A DNA stretch of 64,000 nucleotides from assembly GCF_013608025.1 (NCBI RefSeq), contig NZ_VDLV01000012.1, positions 49,770 through 113,769 on the forward strand, written 5' to 3'. The translations under genes were made by a program, and so were the position numbers. The notes below the pieces were generated by a model. The model was not told where the DNA came from. It ran no database searches and worked only from the letters and a program-made list of their open reading frames with translations. This DNA is from Pseudomonas brassicacearum subsp. neoaurantiaca (GTDB lineage: Bacteria; Pseudomonadota; Gammaproteobacteria; Pseudomonadales; Pseudomonadaceae). Below, piece by piece: positions 27,827 through 35,797 of this stretch (positions are counted from its first letter, which is position 1; each line of letters begins with the position of its first letter).

Positions 27827-30172
27827 ATGTCGGGTTGGGGTTATCGGCTGCTGTTGCTGGGCAGCTTCGCCGCGTTGCCTTGGGCGTCGGTCCATGCCGA
27901 ACAAGAGGCCTCCAACCTCACGCTCGACGAAACCACCGTCACCGCCCGCCGCCGCGAGGAAGACCCGCAAGACGTGCCGATCCCGATCAACGTCCTCTAC
28001 GGCGATCAACTGGACGAAGCCGGCCTGCACCGGCTGCAAGGCATCCAACAACGCGTGCCCGGCCTGGTGGTCTCCGGCCACGACGCCCGTTATGCCGGTT
28101 TCGGCCTGCGCGGCTTCGGCGCGACCGCCTACAACGATGGCTTGGAAGGCAGCGTCGGCACCTACGTCGACGGCGTTTACCAGGCGCGCCAGGGCATGGC
28201 CTTCACCGAGTTGATGGACATCGAGCGCATCGAAGTCCTGCGCGGGCCGCAAGGCACCTTGTTCGGCAAAAACACCACCGCCGGCGCGCTGAACATCATT
28301 ACCAGGCAACCGACGTTCCAGCCCGAGGCCAACCTCGAAGCCAGCTACGGCGAGCGCGGGTTGCGGGAATATCGCGGGACGATTTCCGGACCGTTGAAGG
28401 ATGACGTGCTCGCCGGACGACTCAATGTGTTCGACAGCGCCTCCGACGGCGCCGTGGAAAACCTGCAAGACGGCAGCCGCCTCGGCGATGCCGACAGCCA
28501 AGGCCAGCGTGGACAATTGCTATGGACGCCGAACAGCGATTTCAGCGCTCGCCTGATCGCCGACTACGCCGAGCAAAACGAGGCCGGCAACGTCCTGCTG
28601 CCCAATCACTACAGCGAACAAACCCGCAAGCGCGCCAAGTTCCTTGGCTATCCATTGACCGAGCCCGACCCGTACAAACGCGAGTCGCGCATCGACGCAC
28701 CGGGCCATCCGCGAACCCTGCAAAACGGCGTGTCATTGGAATTGAACTGGGACCTCGACGAGGCGATGCGCTTCACCAGCATCACCGCCTACCGCGACTG
28801 GGACTACCGCGCCAGCCGCGACGGCGACAGCACCGCGCTGGCGGTGGCCCAATCCGAAACCGAGTTGGGCCATCGGCAGTTCAGCCAGGAATGGCGCCTG
28901 TCCGGCACGGCCGGTTCGTCCGTCGATTACGTTGCCGGCCTCTACTACCTGCGCCAGCAGCTCGACCGCCAGATCGACGCGGAATTCGGCAAGGACGCCG
29001 CGCCCTGGTTCGTCGGCGACCAACTGGAGCAACTGAAGAAACTGGGCATCAACATCACCGACCCGAGCCAGGTGCCGGCCCTGTTATTGGACAGCGCCCG
29101 GCAACGTTACGACGGCGAGCAGAAGGGCGACAGCCGCGCGATTTTCGGTCAACTCTCCTGGCGCCCGATCGACCCACTGGAACTCACCGGCGGCCTGCGC
29201 TACAGCCAGGAGCGCAAGGACGGCTGGATCTCCCGCGACGTCAGCAACCTCGCCCCGCTGACCGGTTTGCCCCCGGTGTTTCAGGCCGGCGGGCAATTGC
29301 TGCGCGACATCGCCCTCGGCCGAGCGTACTACCGCGAAGACTCGATAAAAGAAGACAACGTTTCCGGCCTGCTCAGCGCCAGCTACCGCTTCAGCGATGC
29401 GGTGATGGGCTACGTCAGTTGGTTGCGAGGCTACAAGGCCGGTGGCATCAACTTCGACGTGATCGGCCCATTCACCGCGCCGACCTTCGAGCCGGAACGC
29501 GCCACATCCCTGGAAGTCGGCATGAAAAACCGCTTTTGGGATCAGCGCGCCTTGCTCGATCTCGCCGTCTACCAGACCGACGTCGACGACTACCAAGCGC
29601 TCACCTACAGCCCGCCGACCTCGGTGTTCGCGCCACCGCTGCGGGACAACCTGATCAACGTCGGCAAAGTCCGCCTGCGCGGCATCGAGCTCGATTCCGC
29701 CTGGCAACTCACCACGCAACTCACCGGGCGCCTGGGCGTGGCCTGGAGCGATGCCCGCTACCGCAGCTTCCCCAACGCCCCGTGCCCACCGGCGTCGGGC
29801 CAATGGACCTGCGACCTCAGCGGCGAGCGCCTCTACAACGCGCCGGAATGGAACCTCAGCAGCGGCCTCGACCACACCCACCCGTTGCCCTACGGTCTGG
29901 AAGCCTACAGCGGCGTCGACTACAGCTTCCGCACCGGCTACTCCGGCACCCTCGAAGGTGGCGAAGGCAGTTATCAACCGAGCTACGGCCTCACCAACCT
30001 GCGCCTGGGCCTGCGCAGCCAGGACCGCGCCTGGGAAGTCGAAGGCTGGGTGCGCAACGTCTTCGACCGCAACTACATCACCGCCGTCTACTCACTGCTC
30101 GGCGCCGGCGACTATGGCGTCATGACCGGCAGCGAACGCACCGTCGGCACCACCGTCAGGCTTCGTTATTGA
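27827..30172 (+). CDS. TonB-dependent outer-membrane receptor
   Basis: 781-aa receptor. Signal peptide ends near ASVHA-EQEA, a TonB box-like LDETTVTARR follows, then the plug domain with ERIEVLRGPQGTLFGKNTTAGALNIITRQP in the usual order, and a 22-strand-type barrel ending in an aromatic-rich VGTTVRLRY. This start lies one base after the kinase stop. Ligand not predictable; ferric siderophores are common, but the 7TMR kinase leaves other substrates open. Its last 17 bases overlap the convergent cyclase gene. Confidence 0.92.
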   Translation: MSGWGYRLLLLGSFAALPWASVHAEQEASNLTLDETTVTARRREEDPQDVPIPINVLYGDQLDEAGLHRLQGIQQRVPGLVVSGHDARYAGFGLRGFGATAYNDGLEGSVGTYVDGVYQARQGMAFTELMDIERIEVLRGPQGTLFGKNTTAGALNIITRQPTFQPEANLEASYGERGLREYRGTISGPLKDDVLAGRLNVFDSASDGAVENLQDGSRLGDADSQGQRGQLLWTPNSDFSARLIADYAEQNEAGNVLLPNHYSEQTRKRAKFLGYPLTEPDPYKRESRIDAPGHPRTLQNGVSLELNWDLDEAMRFTSITAYRDWDYRASRDGDSTALAVAQSETELGHRQFSQEWRLSGTAGSSVDYVAGLYYLRQQLDRQIDAEFGKDAAPWFVGDQLEQLKKLGINITDPSQVPALLLDSARQRYDGEQKGDSRAIFGQLSWRPIDPLELTGGLRYSQERKDGWISRDVSNLAPLTGLPPVFQAGGQLLRDIALGRAYYREDSIKEDNVSGLLSASYRFSDAVMGYVSWLRGYKAGGINFDVIGPFTAPTFEPERATSLEVGMKNRFWDQRALLDLAVYQTDVDDYQALTYSPPTSVFAPPLRDNLINVGKVRLRGIELDSAWQLTTQLTGRLGVAWSDARYRSFPNAPCPPASGQWTCDLSGERLYNAPEWNLSSGLDHTHPLPYGLEAYSGVDYSFRTGYSGTLEGGEGSYQPSYGLTNLRLGLRSQDRAWEVEGWVRNVFDRNYITAVYSLLGAGDYGVMTGSERTVGTTVRLRY

Positions 30173-31241
30173 GCGAAATAAACCGCGTCGGACAAAACGC
30201 CAGACGATTACCGCCAGCCTTCTTCGACAGGTACATGGCCTGATCCGCCTTGCTGATCAACCCATCGATCTCATGCCCATGCTCAGGGTAAAACGCTACC
30301 CCGATACTCGCCGCAATCTCTACTTTCTGCGCGCCAATCACAATCGGCGCATTCGCCGCCGCCAGCATCCGCTTCAGCAAAGGCTCGCTGTCCTCCTCGG
30401 CGTGCAAACCCACCAGCCCGGCGACAAATTCATCACCCCCGAGCCGCGCAAACGTATCGCCCTCACGCAACGTCGCATTGATCCGCGCCGCGACAATCTG
30501 CAACACCCGATCTCCCCAGTCATGGCCATAACTGTCGTTCAGCGCCTTGAACCCATCCAGGTCAATAAACGCGATCGCCACTTTCTGCTGATAAATACGC
30601 GCCTTGCCCAACGCCTGACGCATCCGCTCGGCCAACAACAACCGATTGGGCAACTGCGTGAGCGCGTCATACCGCGCATCCCGCTCCAGCAACTGCAAAC
30701 GCTGCTTCATCTGCGTCATATCGCCGAGCAGCGCCACGTAGTGCTGCACATTGCCGTGACGATCATGCACGGCACTGACGCTGATCCGCGACGTCATCTC
30801 CCGGCCGTCCTTGTGATTGCTTTGGATTTCGCCGGACCAGTGGCCGTGGAAATCCAGCGCGTTTTTCATCGGTGCGTAAAACGCGGTGAGGCGACGGACC
30901 ATGCGATGGGCGTTCAAGTCGCGGCCTTGTAGCTCGTCCTGCCCGTAACCAGTCAGGCGGGTGAAGGCCTCGTTCACGGCAATGACCCGGCCGTATGGAT
31001 CGACGAGGATGATGCCTTCGCGGGCGTGGCTGAACACCGAAGTCGCCAGCTCTGGGCACAGGCTGTTGAGGTGACGGTCCAACTCGGCTTCGTCGCGAGT
31101 GGCGGGCCATATGTTGGAATCGAAGCCTTGCTGGGCCAGGTAGGTGGCCAGGGAGGAGAGTGATTTGTGCAGGCGGGTGAGTGCATTCGTGGCAAGCCTG
31201 GAATTGAGGCAGTAGCGGCGAATGAAGGTGCGTAGGTTCAT
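30156..31241 (-). CDS. PAS-GGDEF diguanylate cyclase
   Basis: 361-aa cytoplasmic signalling protein. A PAS domain (about residues 68-185: REGIILVDPYGRVIAVNEAF) precedes a GGDEF domain. The active-site motif RLGGDEF is intact, and REGD five residues before it is a good inhibitory I-site (RxxD), so it should make cyclic di-GMP with product feedback. No membrane helix is visible. It converges on the TonB receptor gene. Confidence 0.92.
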   Translation of the reverse strand: MNLRTFIRRYCLNSRLATNALTRLHKSLSSLATYLAQQGFDSNIWPATRDEAELDRHLNSLCPELATSVFSHAREGIILVDPYGRVIAVNEAFTRLTGYGQDELQGRDLNAHRMVRRLTAFYAPMKNALDFHGHWSGEIQSNHKDGREMTSRISVSAVHDRHGNVQHYVALLGDMTQMKQRLQLLERDARYDALTQLPNRLLLAERMRQALGKARIYQQKVAIAFIDLDGFKALNDSYGHDWGDRVLQIVAARINATLREGDTFARLGGDEFVAGLVGLHAEEDSEPLLKRMLAAANAPIVIGAQKVEIAASIGVAFYPEHGHEIDGLISKADQAMYLSKKAGGNRLAFCPTRFISLNNEA

Positions 31242-31272
31242 GGGAGGTACGCGGTGCTCGGTTGTAGCGCTT

Positions 31273-31375
31273 GGGGTGGGTGAAGCGGGGGATTATCGGG
31301 GTGCGGAGCGGGCGGGGACTTTGCTGGAGCGGATGGGGGCTTTGCGGGAGGGGATGGATGGGGAAGATTTTGGGT
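31273..31375 (+). other. G-rich stretch with quadruplex potential
   Basis: Eleven runs of three or more G occur in about 100 bases upstream of the cyclase gene (for example GGGGTGGG, GCGGGCGGGG, GGGAGGGGATGGATGGGG). Apart from this, the 199-base gap between the cyclase and the DUF2442 gene shows no gene. Confidence 0.5.
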
Positions 31376-31446
31376 GTAGCCTTGGCAACGAATCACAAGG
31401 CCGACCCGCAAAGCGTGTGGAATGAACAGAATCGGAGACATTGCCC

Positions 31447-31782
31447 ATGACCTGCGAAGCCAGAATCAACAGCGTGAAGCCTGTCCCGGGCCAACGTGCG
31501 TTGCAAGCGGAGTTTGCCAACGGCAAGCGCTATGACGTAGACCTGCAGGCACATATCCGACAATTCCCGGTGCTGAAACCCTTGGTCGATCCGTCCTCGT
31601 TCGGCACTGCCCAAGCGGGCGAATGGGGCTTTGATGTGCGTTGGAGTGATGGTTTGGAACTGGCCGCTGTCACCTTGCATCGGTTGGCGCTGGAGCAAGC
31701 CGGTGAGGTTGCCAACAGGCATTTGAGTGCTGGATATCGAACGACAATCCCCGCCGACGACCCAGACCCGGCCACTGGCTGA
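31447..31782 (+). CDS. DUF2442 family protein
   Basis: 111-aa small soluble protein of the DUF2442 family (ARINSVKPVPGQRALQAEF, YDVDLQAHIRQFPVLKPLVDPSSFGTAQAGEWGFDVRW, VTLHRLALEQA). DUF2442 proteins are often found near toxin-antitoxin or mobile genes; no partner is visible here. An ATG two codons upstream (31441) is an alternative start. Confidence 0.82.
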   Translation: MTCEARINSVKPVPGQRALQAEFANGKRYDVDLQAHIRQFPVLKPLVDPSSFGTAQAGEWGFDVRWSDGLELAAVTLHRLALEQAGEVANRHLSAGYRTTIPADDPDPATG

Positions 31783-31785
31783 TTG

Positions 31786-31828
31786 GGGCTGCTGCGCAGC
31801 CCAGCGGGAGCAAGCTCCCTCGCCACGG
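31786..31828 (-). repeat. REP element, family B
   Basis: Single family-B copy in the reverse orientation (GGGGCTGCTGCGCAGCCCAG then the hairpin GCGGGAGCAAGCTCCCTCGC), directly after the DUF2442 gene. Confidence 0.75.
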
Positions 31829-31870
31829 GATAACCGGATGTCCAATGAATCCATTCACAACGCTCTCATT

Positions 31871-31898
31871 GTGGGAGCGAGCTTGCTCGCGATAGCGG
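31871..31898 (+). repeat. REP element, family A
   Basis: Single forward copy GTGGGAGCGAGCTTGCTCGC with no facing partner. Confidence 0.75.
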
Positions 31899-31961
31899 TG
31901 CGTCAGTCAGCGAGTATTCAAGCGGACCCAACCTCACAGAACGAAACCCGCCCCATGTCCG

Positions 31962-32302
31962 AAAGAGGACAGATCCATTTATTACCACGCTGCTCAGTTG
32001 AGTAAACGCTGAACCCCCGTGGCGAGGGAGCTTGCTCCCGCTGGGCTGCGCAGCAGCCCCTCTTCCTCCACCGGCCAACCGCTCACGCCAGCCAAATGAA
32101 GCCCTGTCAGTAACGCCCGACAGACACTGTCCAAAAGGGACAGATCCATTTATTCCTACGCTGCCCTGTTGAGTAAACACCGACCCCCGTGGCGAGGGAG
32201 CTTGCTCCCGCTGGGCTGCGCAGCAGCCCCTCTTCATCCATCGGCCAACCGCTCACGCCAGCCAAATGAAGCCCTGTAAGCAAAGCCCGACAGACACCGG
32301 CA
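31962..32302 (+). repeat. 171-bp tandem duplication carrying REP family B
   Basis: Two head-to-tail units with a 171-base period (31962-32132 and 32133-32302). Each holds a GGGACAGATCCATTTATT box, a GAGTAAAC stretch, one family-B REP (32019-32060 and 32189-32230) and the tail CCAACCGCTCACGCCAGCC...GCCCGACAGACAC. The units differ at scattered positions only. I see no gene in them. Confidence 0.85.
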
Positions 32303-32401
32303 CAAAGCCCCGCCAGCCCACAGCGCCTTGCGCCTTTGCCTACAACTACGCCAGAATCCGCCGGCTTGTGCGCCTTGGGTTACGTCGGTAGTTTGGGTTC
32401 G

Positions 32402-32617
32402 GTCACTGCTCATCAGTGATCGGGTTTAGCAGCTCGCCGAGTTAAGTCGCACAACGCGTCATCAGTCAGGAATCCCCATCCCTGCACTTGATGGTGGCTG
32501 TGCGCAGGGCGCCCTCGGGCGCGCCGATTTCTTAACTCGTCGGTCTGCTAACCTGCGTACAGCTGCCTCCCAATTCGTTTAGCAGCGAACGGGTCGTGGC
32601 CTCAATAGAGAGTTAAG
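32402..32617 (+). ncRNA. C4-type antisense RNA leader with its own target arms, copy 1
   Basis: Leader of the DUF6124 gene. Segments in order: a hairpin TCACTG-CTCAT-CAGTGA (32403-32419); TTTAGCAG (32425) and GAGTTAAG (32439); a GC hairpin around 32505-32525; the complementary arms CTTAACTC (32531) and CTGCTAA (32545); then a second TTTAGCAG (32578) and GAGTTAAG (32610), the last abutting the ATG at 32621. The middle arms can pair either with the upstream or the downstream set. This is the a1b1 / a'b' / a2b2 plan known for phage P1 C4 antisense RNA, where a2 covers a ribosome-binding site. Assigned from memory of that family. Confidence 0.65.
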
Positions 32618-32620
32618 ACC

Positions 32621-32980
32621 ATGGTCAAAATTACACCGAACCCTCCCGTTACCGACGAACACGTCTCCCGTGCTCAATCTGCCCGCAACAAGAAAATCGA
32701 CGACGCTGCCACGCGGGCGTTGGATTACTACCTGAAGCCCAAGCCTAAGGACGAAAAGCCAGACAAGACCGACTCCATTTTTCGGATTGACCCGGCTGTG
32801 GATTCTGAATGTTTGCTTGCGAACCTCAGTGAGAACCTGGCTTCGGCGAATGCCATGATCAGCGATTTGGCGTTCGATCTGGATGGCTCGCGAAGGCAGG
32901 TTGCGTTGGGGATTTTGCAAGTGATTGAGGTGAGTGAACTGTTGGCGAATCGGGCGTTGGATATTGTTGAAGTAAGATAG
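32621..32980 (+). CDS. DUF6124 family protein, copy 1
   Basis: 119-aa small acidic-helical protein of a Pseudomonas-restricted family that I believe is DUF6124; function unknown. N-terminal MVKITPNPPVTDEHVSRAQS, a Lys/Pro linker (KPKPKDEKPDK), and a helical C-terminal half (ECLLANLSENLASANAMISDLAF). The ATG lies three bases after GAGTTAAG, which serves as the ribosome-binding region and is part of the antisense pairing scheme. The second copy at 34151 differs by a Pro-Lys insertion and about five substitutions. Confidence 0.75.
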   Translation: MVKITPNPPVTDEHVSRAQSARNKKIDDAATRALDYYLKPKPKDEKPDKTDSIFRIDPAVDSECLLANLSENLASANAMISDLAFDLDGSRRQVALGILQVIEVSELLANRALDIVEVR

Positions 32981-33003
32981 CCGAGGCGCTCGGCGTCGGT
33001 ACA

Positions 33004-33034
33004 AGAGAGGTCTTGGCAACGAGACCTCTTTTTT
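33004..33034 (+). terminator. Rho-independent terminator after DUF6124 copy 1
   Basis: Stem AGAGGTCT / AGACCTCT with an 8-base loop followed by TTTTTT, 24 bases after the stop codon. Confidence 0.85.
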
Positions 33035-33160
33035 GTAGTGAATTGCTTACCCCAAACAAACCCAGACCTGGACGTAGGCAAGCTGATAGAAGACCTGAAG
33101 CAATAACAGCTCAGACGGAACCGGAGTGCTGCACGCCTCCTCATGGATCAGGAGTTATGG

Positions 33161-33766
33161 ATGACCGCTGTCTCGACACTCAAGCAGTACTCGCTAAAAA
33201 GCTGGGCCGCGATCGTGGCTGTTGTTGGCTTACTAGCCGGATTCCCCAGCATTTCATCCTGGTTGGCCGAAATGCGGGCTGACTACTACAAAAGTCATTT
33301 CATTGGCCGTTGGAACGAAGAGTTCAGCTATCCCAATGCCGGAGGCGTCCAGTTCGAGTTCAAGGGCATGATCGAATACTTCGCCAACAACCATTACAAC
33401 GTCAGCGGCGTTGTCGCGTTGGTAGGAACAGAGCCCTCGAAACCTTACAGGCTCGAATACAGCGCCAATGGCGCCGGGACCTGGAGCGCAGACAGCGAAA
33501 ACCTGTCGTTCACGCTGCAACAGATGAAGACATTTCCCAAGACCTACACGGTTGACGGCGAAGATATTTCGCCGTTGACGGTGGCGCGATTTATCGGCCC
33601 CAGCATGCCCAACCTCAGCGATTTCTTTCCCGATGGGGGATCCGGACAGGCGCGCATCAAGGAGGTTGAGAAGAACAAGATTGTCTTGGAGCAAATGGAC
33701 TTGCAGGGCAGACCCTTCATCGTGACGACCCATCGTCAGGTAACTGAGCTGCCTAAGAAGCCTTGA
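33161..33766 (+). CDS. Unrecognised membrane-anchored protein
   Basis: 201-aa protein. One N-terminal membrane helix (WAAIVAVVGLLAGFPSIS, about residues 14-31) is followed by a soluble beta-rich domain (HFIGRWNEEFSYPNAGG, FEFKGMIEYFANNHYNVSG) that would be outside the cytoplasm or an anchored cytosolic domain. I chose the ATG at 33161 because AGGAG lies six bases upstream; an in-frame ATG at 33143 is weaker. It sits between the two DUF6124 modules. Function unknown. Confidence 0.65.
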   Translation: MTAVSTLKQYSLKSWAAIVAVVGLLAGFPSISSWLAEMRADYYKSHFIGRWNEEFSYPNAGGVQFEFKGMIEYFANNHYNVSGVVALVGTEPSKPYRLEYSANGAGTWSADSENLSFTLQQMKTFPKTYTVDGEDISPLTVARFIGPSMPNLSDFFPDGGSGQARIKEVEKNKIVLEQMDLQGRPFIVTTHRQVTELPKKP

Positions 33767-33928
33767 TTCGAGGCTCGGATACCCGGCTGAAAATGGATAA
33801 CGTAGGCCGAGTCTGTCAGGCATCGAGCGACCTCCGCCCATAAGCCACATCGCCTTGCGCCTTTGCCTACAACTACGCCAGAATCCGCCGGCTTGTGCGC
33901 CTTGGGCCGCGTCGGTAGTTTGGGACCT

Positions 33929-34147
33929 GTCACTGCTCATCAGTGATCGGGTTTAGTCGCCCGCCGTAGCTAAGTCGCTCAAGCGTCCGTCAGTCAGGTA
34001 TACCAATCCTGCACTCGATGGTGGCTGTGCGCAGGGCGCCTCCGGGCGCGCCGATTTCTTAGCTCGTCGGTCGACTAACCTGCGTACAGCTGCCTCCCAA
34101 TCGTTTAGTCGCGAACGGGTCGTAGCCTCAACCAAAAGAGAGCTAGG
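33929..34147 (+). ncRNA. C4-type antisense RNA leader with its own target arms, copy 2
   Basis: Second leader with the same architecture: TTTAGTCG (33952) and AGCTAAG (33968); GC hairpin around 34030-34052; CTTAGCTC (34058) and CGACTAA (34072); then TTTAGTCG (34104) and GAGCTAGG (34140) before the ATG at 34151. Compared with copy 1 the arms changed GCAG to GTCG, CTGC to CGAC, GTTAAG to GCTAAG and CTTAAC to CTTAGC, so pairing is kept within each copy. The surrounding leader, including 33850-33900, is nearly identical to copy 1. Confidence 0.65.
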
Positions 34148-34150
34148 ACC

Positions 34151-34516
34151 ATGGTCAAAATTACACCGAATCCCCCAGTTACCGACGAACACGTGTCTCG
34201 TGCTCAGTCTGCGCGTAACAAGAAAATTGATGACGCTGCCACGCGGGCGTTGGATTATTACCTGAAGCCCAAACCCAAGCCTAAGAGCGAAAAGTCTGAC
34301 AAGACCGATTCCATTTTTCGGATTGATCCGGGTGTGGATTCTGAGTGTTTGCTGGCGAATCTCACTGAGAACCTTGCTTCGGCGAATGCCATGATCAGTG
34401 ATCTTGCGTTCGATCTGGATGGCTCGCGAAGGCGGGTTGCGTTGGGAATTTTGCAGGTTATTGAAGTGAGCGAGCTATTGGCGAATCGGGCTTTGGATAT
34501 TGTTGAGGTGAGGTAG
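34151..34516 (+). CDS. DUF6124 family protein, copy 2
   Basis: 121-aa paralogue of the product of 32621-32980, with an extra Pro-Lys in the linker (KPKPKPKSEK) and conservative changes elsewhere. The last 45 residues are nearly identical. It has its own leader and its own terminator, so the pair is two independent cassettes rather than an operon. Function unknown. Confidence 0.75.
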   Translation: MVKITPNPPVTDEHVSRAQSARNKKIDDAATRALDYYLKPKPKPKSEKSDKTDSIFRIDPGVDSECLLANLTENLASANAMISDLAFDLDGSRRRVALGILQVIEVSELLANRALDIVEVR

Positions 34517-34539
34517 CAGCTAAACTGCCGCTGACATGG

Positions 34540-34567
34540 AAAAGGTCTTGTTTAACAAGACCTTTTT
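34540..34567. terminator. Bidirectional terminator between DUF6124 copy 2 and the AT-rich operon
   Basis: AAAAGGTCTTG and CAAGACCTTTTT form an 11-bp stem with a TTTAA loop, flanked by A and T tracts, so it can end both the DUF6124 transcript and the convergent operon. Confidence 0.85.
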
Positions 34568-34620
34568 CAATAAAACCGTCCCCTTTTTTCCTATATTGTC
34601 GTGACGCCACGGTAAAAAAC

Positions 34621-35319
34621 TCACTTGCCATGAAAGAATGTTTTCTTTTGAGCTTTCGATTTGAATCGTGACTCTAGAGACTTTATCAAAGTTGGAGGGA
34701 TTTGTGTCCAGCCGGATGCGAGGAGTGAAAACAGTGTGTCACTAATGTATTCATCTACTTCGTGAGCGAGCTTTGGTAGGTCATCTACAAAATCAGCTCC
34801 CCTCACAACATCCTTAAGCTCATTGATCATTGGTAGGGTGCTTAAACTTTGAGAGTGGATGTGAGCGGATAAAAGTCTATATGGATCTACTTCAGTGCGA
34901 GTCATGGTGTCTTTCAATATTCCATATCTGGAGCCAAACTCGCCACAATATTTGGCCAAGTAATCCAAGATTTCTTTTTTTAGCTTAAAGCCGTCCCCGG
35001 TATTATTTACAAACTCCCACTCCACGCTATGATCTTTGAAGTAGAGCCAGCTTAGTATTAGATCAATTTCTGTGCGCATCGCTAGCAAAGCTGGTCTAAC
35101 CAACCCTAAACCAGAACAGGCCGCCACCTCTCTAAGAGACGAAACTGCTCCATCAAGTAACTCATCGGCTACGCCGGTTTTTAGACTATTGAGATATGGT
35201 ACCCAGTCTAGAAATAATTTTGACTGGCGATCAATTTCAGAGATCACAAAAACGCCACTTGCATCTGAGAATTGCCTAGCCGAAGTTAAAAGATCCGCTA
35301 GTTGTTTTTTGGCTGGCAT
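34621..35319 (-). CDS. HEPN-like helical protein, third gene of AT-rich operon
   Basis: 232-aa soluble, mostly helical protein. SLREVAACSGLGLVRPALLAMRTEIDLILSWLYF resembles the long helices of HEPN/DUF5677-type proteins, and R148-LLSA-H153 fits the HEPN RNase motif Rx4H. The match is weak and comes only from motif reading. Four bases separate it from the upstream gene's stop, with AGGAG inside the gap, so it is co-transcribed. Base composition is much poorer in GC than the flanks, pointing to acquired DNA. Confidence 0.6.
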   Translation of the reverse strand: MPAKKQLADLLTSARQFSDASGVFVISEIDRQSKLFLDWVPYLNSLKTGVADELLDGAVSSLREVAACSGLGLVRPALLAMRTEIDLILSWLYFKDHSVEWEFVNNTGDGFKLKKEILDYLAKYCGEFGSRYGILKDTMTRTEVDPYRLLSAHIHSQSLSTLPMINELKDVVRGADFVDDLPKLAHEVDEYISDTLFSLLASGWTQIPPTLIKSLESRFKSKAQKKTFFHGK

Positions 35320-35323
35320 TCCT

Positions 35324-35797
35324 TTACTCCTTTAAGGTCCAGTCGTCCTTGTCGTTTAGTCCGTGCACTATTTGGTTTCTGAGTCGGCTCGCAACATGCA
35401 ATAGTTCCGAGTCGCTGAAGTCTCTGCTCAGCATTCGAATCCAAGCCGTAAAACCATTTTTAGGATTTGGCGTAGGTACTGTTCTATTAGGGTATGCCTC
35501 CCTAAGCATGTGCTCGAATGCAATAAAGCCTTGTTTTACAGTAAGGCTAGACTCTGTTATAAGTAATTTTTGTATTTTCTCCGCAACGCTATGGTCTTTG
35601 TAATATTCATCCTGATTTTTTTTAATGAAAACCTTTTCTTTAGTTTCTCCCGTCAAAGCTTTATTGGCTCTGTCAAATTCTGATAGCATTTTTTTTGTGT
35701 CGGAGTTCTTTATGGTCTGAATTATGTCTTCAGCTCCGTATCGATCAAATCCAGCCGCTGCAAGAAGCATAAAAAGTCTTTTTATGTCGGAGTTCAT
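35324..35797 (-). CDS. HEPN-like protein, second gene of AT-rich operon
   Basis: 157-aa protein. The C-terminal SRLRNQIVHGLND carries R-NQIV-H (about residues 140-145), a canonical HEPN Rx4H motif with the favoured Asn after Arg, as in HEPN ribonucleases and C-terminal abortive-infection (Abi-C-like) domains. The preceding LTVKQGFIAFEHMLREAYPNR is typical of that fold. I chose ATG 35797, whose ATGA overlaps the ParA-like stop after GGGTGGGA; a GTG at 35806 is an alternative. Confidence 0.65.
   Translation of the reverse strand: MNSDIKRLFMLLAAAGFDRYGAEDIIQTIKNSDTKKMLSEFDRANKALTGETKEKVFIKKNQDEYYKDHSVAEKIQKLLITESSLTVKQGFIAFEHMLREAYPNRTVPTPNPKNGFTAWIRMLSRDFSDSELLHVASRLRNQIVHGLNDKDDWTLKE

Noticed and set aside
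32403..32419. Hammerhead-like CTGATGAG on the minus strand
   Set aside because: It is just one arm of a simple hairpin; no GAAA core or third stem follows.
32425..32617. Integron attC-like site suggested by GTTAAGT and inverted arms
   Set aside because: The second copy reads GCTAAGT, breaking the GTTRRRY core, and there is no integrase; antisense-RNA pairing explains the arms better.
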